Notes under the pieces: generated by a model | Database searches by the model: none | The model's input: the letters and a program-made list of their open reading frames with translations, nothing else | What the model was told of the DNA's origin: nothing | Position numbers and translations under genes: made by a program | Source of the DNA: Nitrospirota bacterium | Lineage (GTDB): Bacteria > Nitrospirota > Thermodesulfovibrionia > Thermodesulfovibrionales > JdFR-88 | DNA length: 7,628 nt | Assembly (NCBI GenBank): GCA_021819985.1 | Contig: JAKAEG010000160.1 | Coordinates: 1 to 7,628, forward strand | Reading direction: 5' to 3' | Shown here: piece by piece, positions 4,152-7,628 of the stretch | How the letters are laid out: each line of letters starts with the position of its first letter | Position numbering within the stretch: position 1 is the stretch's first letter

Positions 4152-7100
4152 TTAGCTTTGTCCTGCGCGGGGTATTCTCATCTCGACCGTATGTTCACGA
4201 TGATCGTCAAGGAGCGGAATTGTCTGATCAGGCTGCTCTACGCCATCGATGATAACACTCACTGTGCTGTCGTTGTTCGTTTGAAGCACGGTGATATGGA
4301 AGACGGTTTCCCTGTACCGGTAATGCAGCTTGAACGACTCCCACCCGCCGGGCAGGCACGGCGCAATACGCAGCTTGTCTGTTTCAAGCCTCAGTCCCAT
4401 AAGCGATTCCGTGATCAGCCTGTACATCCAGCCGGCCGATCCAGTGTACCACGTCCATCCACCGCGTCCAATGTGCGGCGAGACCGCATATACGTCTGCC
4501 GGGACGACATACGGTTCAACCTTGTAGGTTTCTATTTCCCCGGGAGATCCCGCATGGTTTACCGGGTTGATCATCGTAAGCAGTTCCCACGCGCGACTGC
4601 TGTCGCCCAATGCAGCGAATGCCATTGCGGCCCAGATGGCCGCATGGGTGTATTGCCCCCCATTCTCCCTCACCCCCGGGACGTATCCCTTGATGTATCC
4701 GGGATTCATATCCGATTTATTGAACGGGGGGGCCAGGAGCTGGATCAGGCCATGGTCCCGCCGAACGAGAAGCTTATCCACCGCTTCCATTGCCATCTGC
4801 GAGCGTACGGCATCCCCGGCGCCGGAGAGAACAGACCAGCTTTGCGCGATGCAATCAATCCGGCATTCAGGATTACTCGCTGAACCCAGCGGTGAACCGT
4901 CGTCAAAGTAGGCGCGCAGATACCATTGGCCATCCCAGCCGTTCTCTTCGATATTCTTGCGCAGTTGGGCAGCTTCCTCCCGGTAGCGTTCGACAAATGG
5001 CAGATCACCTTTCAGATGCGCAATCTGACAGAACTCTACCAGCACTTTATAGAGGAAGAACCCCAGCCAAACGCTTTCGCCCTTGCCATCTTTGCCCACC
5101 ATGTTCATTCCGTCATTCCAGTCACCCGATCCGATGAGCGGCAAACCGTGCCCTCCGAGGCTGAAACCCTTCAGAATGGCCCGTACGCAGTGATCGTACA
5201 AACTCGCGGCTTCTTCCGAGGCGTTGGGGAGATCGTAATATGAGTCCTCGTCCTTGTTTACCGGGCGCCCCTCGATGAAACGGACAGTTTCATCGAGCAC
5301 CCCTGTATCTCCAGTAGTCAGAACGTACCGGCACACGGCCAGGGGCAACCAGAGAAAGTCGTCCGAACAGTGCGTACGCACGCCGCGGCCGGTAGGGGGA
5401 TGCCACCAATGCTGGACGTCTCCCTCGCTGAACTGATGCGCAGCGCAGAGAAGTAGGTGCTCGCGCACAAGCCCCGGCTCACAGTGGATAAGCGCCATCA
5501 CGTCCTGCAACTGGTCGCGGAAACCGAAGGCCCCCCCGGACTGGTAATATCCGGACCGTGCCCAAATGCGACATGCCAGAGTTTGATACAAGAGCCAGCC
5601 GTTGGCCAGCAAATTAACGGACTGGTCCGGTGTTTCCACCTGAACCGCGCCCAGGGTGTGGTTCCAGTAATGCCAGACCTTCTCCAGCGCTACGCGCGCC
5701 GCGGCAGATCCACGGAAGCGGAGCACCAGTTGGCCGGCATCATACGGATCCAGCCCTACGCCGAGCCTGAAAATGATCTCACGCTCTTGCCCATCCTCAA
5801 GCTCGAAGGGGACCTGGATAGCGGCGCAGGGGTCCAGGGCAACCCCCACCTTGCCGGAAAGCCGCGCACGGGTCATCGCCTCCGGGCTTCGAAGCGTGCC
5901 GTTACGGCCAAGGAACTCTGTACGATCGCCGCTTACAGACCGGGCCGCCTCGTCCACGTCGAAGAACGCGGTCCGTCCGGCAAACTCCGTGTTGTATGGG
6001 TTCCGCCCAAAAAGCGCGCCGGTTTTGGGATCGATTTCGGTGCTCACATGCATTGCCGTTTTCGACCGCAGGTCTCCTAGCACCCATTCCACGTAACCGG
6101 TTGCCGAGAGCCGGCGGGACCTGCCCGATTTGTTTTTTACTTTCAATACCGTCAACTTGACCGATGCATCCATTGCTACGTAAACCCACATCTCTGAGGT
6201 GATGCCGTCTTCCGTGTGTTCAAAAATACTGTAACCGAATCCGTGGCGGCTGACGTAATGCATCGCCCCCCGGACAGGCAACGGCGCAGGGGACCAGAAA
6301 AGACCACTCTCCTCATCGCGGAGGTAAAAAGCCTCTCCTCCCGAATCGCTTACCGGGTCGTTGTGCCAGGGAGTGAGGCGGAACTCATGGGCATTCTCGC
6401 TCCATGTGTAAGCAGATCCGCTCTCTGAAATAACTGTCCCGAAGTGCGGGTTCGCGATCACATTCACCCATGGCGCCGGAGTCACCTGCCCATGCGTGGT
6501 CGTAATGATGTACTCGCGGCCATCGGGAGTGAATCCTCCCAGGCCGTTAAAAAACAGCAGATCGCTGCGGGTAATTGCGATGGCAGCCTGGGATTCGGCG
6601 CGGCGTTCCTGCCTTCGGGCCGGCGCAAGGCGCGGTACTGCGAGTGACATGATACTGCGGCGGTTGATCTGGTCCGCCAGAGGACCAAAGCCGTCGGTAA
6701 TAATGGCGCGGGCCACAGTTTGGAGCAGAATGCGGTCCTCAGCCGATATCTGGTCTGCTGGTCTTACGAATAGGCCGCCCGGCCGTTCCGCCACGTTGGC
6801 TTCGACGCCTGCCGCAATGAGTCCCATGATCTGCTCTTGCAGAAGCTGCCGGTAACCGGCGTGATCTTCATTCCATATCACGAGATCCACCGCGAGTCCC
6901 TTGAGACGCCAGTATGCGTGTGCCTGTACGAGCTGGCGTACCAGGTCGATGTTGGCCGGATCTGCGATCTGCAGCAGCACGATCGGGAGGTCACCGGAAA
7001 TGGAGTAGCCCCACAGGCCGGATTGCCCGCGAATGTTCCTGCTGATAACGTCCGGTTCGGCGCGAAGCGAAGGATTTGCATAGATCACGGAGCCGGCAAG

Positions 7101-7628
7101 GCCGGCATAGAGCTGCGCATCGGCCTCTGTGGCATTGATCTGCCTTAGCAGTACCTGGCTGTGCGTCCATGCGAGATCGAACACACGGTCTGCGAGATAC
7201 CGGTCCTGGTATTTTTCAACAAGATCCATGCAGAGGTCCCGGGTTTCACCGGTGCCGGTGACAATATGTATTGTTGCCGATTTCTCCGGGTCGAGGGTTA
7301 TGCGATGACGGATTGCGACAATCGGATCGAGCACCGGGCCTTCGCCCCCCGAGAGAGTTGCGGTGCTGCTTAGAGCCTGCGGGTTGGCAAGGGTTTTTCC
7401 GCGGCCGATGAACCGGAGCCGGTCGGTCTCATAGGAAAAAACTTCGCTGTTTTCCACCCCGTGGACGGCCATCAAATGAAACATCCAGAGCGGTTGTTCG
7501 TCGAGTGAGCGGGGACGGCGTGTGCATAGGATCGCCCGCTTGTGGTCGATGATCTCCGTCTGAACAAAAAGATTGCTGAAGGCCGGATGCAGCGCGTCTG
7601 CGGCAGGCGGCGCAAGCGCGACCGCAGC
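4152..7628 (-). CDS. NdvB-like cyclic beta-1,2-glucan synthase, C-terminal GH94 part (5' end outside window)
   Basis: The frame is open to the right edge, so the ATG at 7484 is not the start; 1158 C-terminal residues are visible (residue 1 at the edge). They begin with the conserved linker containing APPAADALHPAFSNLF, then the GH94 supersandwich region (about 360-640) and the (alpha/alpha)6 catalytic domain. The latter has GAFGFRDQLQDV (699-710), GSGDWNDG (833-840, with Asp839 the expected general acid) and ENGGQYTHAAIW (988-999). In NdvB/Cgs, an inner-membrane GT84 synthase domain makes beta-1,2-glucan and the GH94 domain trims chains by phosphorolysis, setting ring size for periplasmic osmoprotection. 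Known full-length NdvB/Cgs proteins have roughly 2,800 residues, so more than half lies outside. A stand-alone beta-1,2-oligoglucan phosphorylase cannot be excluded. All catalytic motifs look intact. The gene is visibly more GC-rich than the left half of the window. Confidence 0.88.
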   Translation of the reverse strand, partial: AAVALAPPAADALHPAFSNLFVQTEIIDHKRAILCTRRPRSLDEQPLWMFHLMAVHGVENSEVFSYETDRLRFIGRGKTLANPQALSSTATLSGGEGPVLDPIVAIRHRITLDPEKSATIHIVTGTGETRDLCMDLVEKYQDRYLADRVFDLAWTHSQVLLRQINATEADAQLYAGLAGSVIYANPSLRAEPDVISRNIRGQSGLWGYSISGDLPIVLLQIADPANIDLVRQLVQAHAYWRLKGLAVDLVIWNEDHAGYRQLLQEQIMGLIAAGVEANVAERPGGLFVRPADQISAEDRILLQTVARAIITDGFGPLADQINRRSIMSLAVPRLAPARRQERRAESQAAIAITRSDLLFFNGLGGFTPDGREYIITTTHGQVTPAPWVNVIANPHFGTVISESGSAYTWSENAHEFRLTPWHNDPVSDSGGEAFYLRDEESGLFWSPAPLPVRGAMHYVSRHGFGYSIFEHTEDGITSEMWVYVAMDASVKLTVLKVKNKSGRSRRLSATGYVEWVLGDLRSKTAMHVSTEIDPKTGALFGRNPYNTEFAGRTAFFDVDEAARSVSGDRTEFLGRNGTLRSPEAMTRARLSGKVGVALDPCAAIQVPFELEDGQEREIIFRLGVGLDPYDAGQLVLRFRGSAAARVALEKVWHYWNHTLGAVQVETPDQSVNLLANGWLLYQTLACRIWARSGYYQSGGAFGFRDQLQDVMALIHCEPGLVREHLLLCAAHQFSEGDVQHWWHPPTGRGVRTHCSDDFLWLPLAVCRYVLTTGDTGVLDETVRFIEGRPVNKDEDSYYDLPNASEEAASLYDHCVRAILKGFSLGGHGLPLIGSGDWNDGMNMVGKDGKGESVWLGFFLYKVLVEFCQIAHLKGDLPFVERYREEAAQLRKNIEENGWDGQWYLRAYFDDGSPLGSASNPECRIDCIAQSWSVLSGAGDAVRSQMAMEAVDKLLVRRDHGLIQLLAPPFNKSDMNPGYIKGYVPGVRENGGQYTHAAIWAAMAFAALGDSSRAWELLTMINPVNHAGSPGEIETYKVEPYVVPADVYAVSPHIGRGGWTWYTGSAGWMYRLITESLMGLRLETDKLRIAPCLPGGWESFKLHYRYRETVFHITVLQTNNDSTVSVIIDGVEQPDQTIPLLDDHREHTVEMRIPRAGQS

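Noticed and set aside
4143..4883. 246-codon plus-strand open frame opposite the GH94 gene
   Set aside because: It is antisense to a protein with intact GH94 motifs, has arginine/proline-rich nonsensical composition, and arises from the GC-rich codon use of the real gene.
1..7628. CRISPR array, tRNA, rRNA or riboswitch
   Set aside because: No regularly spaced direct repeats, cloverleaf-type sequence or conserved RNA motif was seen on either strand; the only repeats are the two palindromes and local hairpins.

Overview
The window looks like a bacterial chromosome fragment from a Gram-negative, motile organism. It carries a transmembrane chemoreceptor, an exported ankyrin protein with a Sec-type signal peptide, and the C-terminal part of a cyclic beta-1,2-glucan synthase-like protein (an osmoregulated periplasmic glucan enzyme). 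The lineage cannot be fixed from sequence alone. The gene mix and the palindromic repeats would suit a Nitrospirota, Desulfobacterota or Omnitrophota-type bacterium, but that is a guess.

Layout. Positions 2-481 (+) hold the C-terminal third or so of a class II fructose-bisphosphate aldolase-type protein, closed by a strong intrinsic terminator (502-547). Convergent to it is a complete 505-residue methyl-accepting chemotaxis protein (756-2273, -) with a C-terminal zinc-binding CZB domain. Directly after its stop codon, 616-755 (-) holds a frameshifted relic of a second, diverged CZB tail. Upstream of the receptor gene lies a very AT-rich leader with a perfect 16-bp inverted repeat (2325-2360). 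About 2392-3109 is gene-poor and looks like genomic debris: a doubtful small ORF, several small palindromes, and a start-less His/Arg/Trp-rich coding remnant (2779-2949, -).

Positions 3110-3760 (+) encode an intact exported ankyrin-repeat protein. It is bracketed by two same-orientation copies of a ~26-bp palindrome (2955-2980 and 3784-3810; 21 of 26 positions identical). Each copy abuts a broken gene on its outer side: the His/Arg/Trp-rich remnant on the left, and on the right the first ~28 codons of an NAD-dependent epimerase/dehydratase (3811-3912, -). Then comes a possible 26-residue small ORF (4058-4138, -). Finally a long GH94/NdvB-type gene (4152-7628, -) runs off the right edge and is visibly more GC-rich than the left half.

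No coherent new multi-gene system is evident. The most notable structure is the repeat-bracketed ankyrin gene sitting between two truncated genes, followed by the double CZB tail at the chemoreceptor locus. Only three protein families are recognised with confidence (MCP, ankyrin, GH94/NdvB), plus the aldolase with good but lower confidence.
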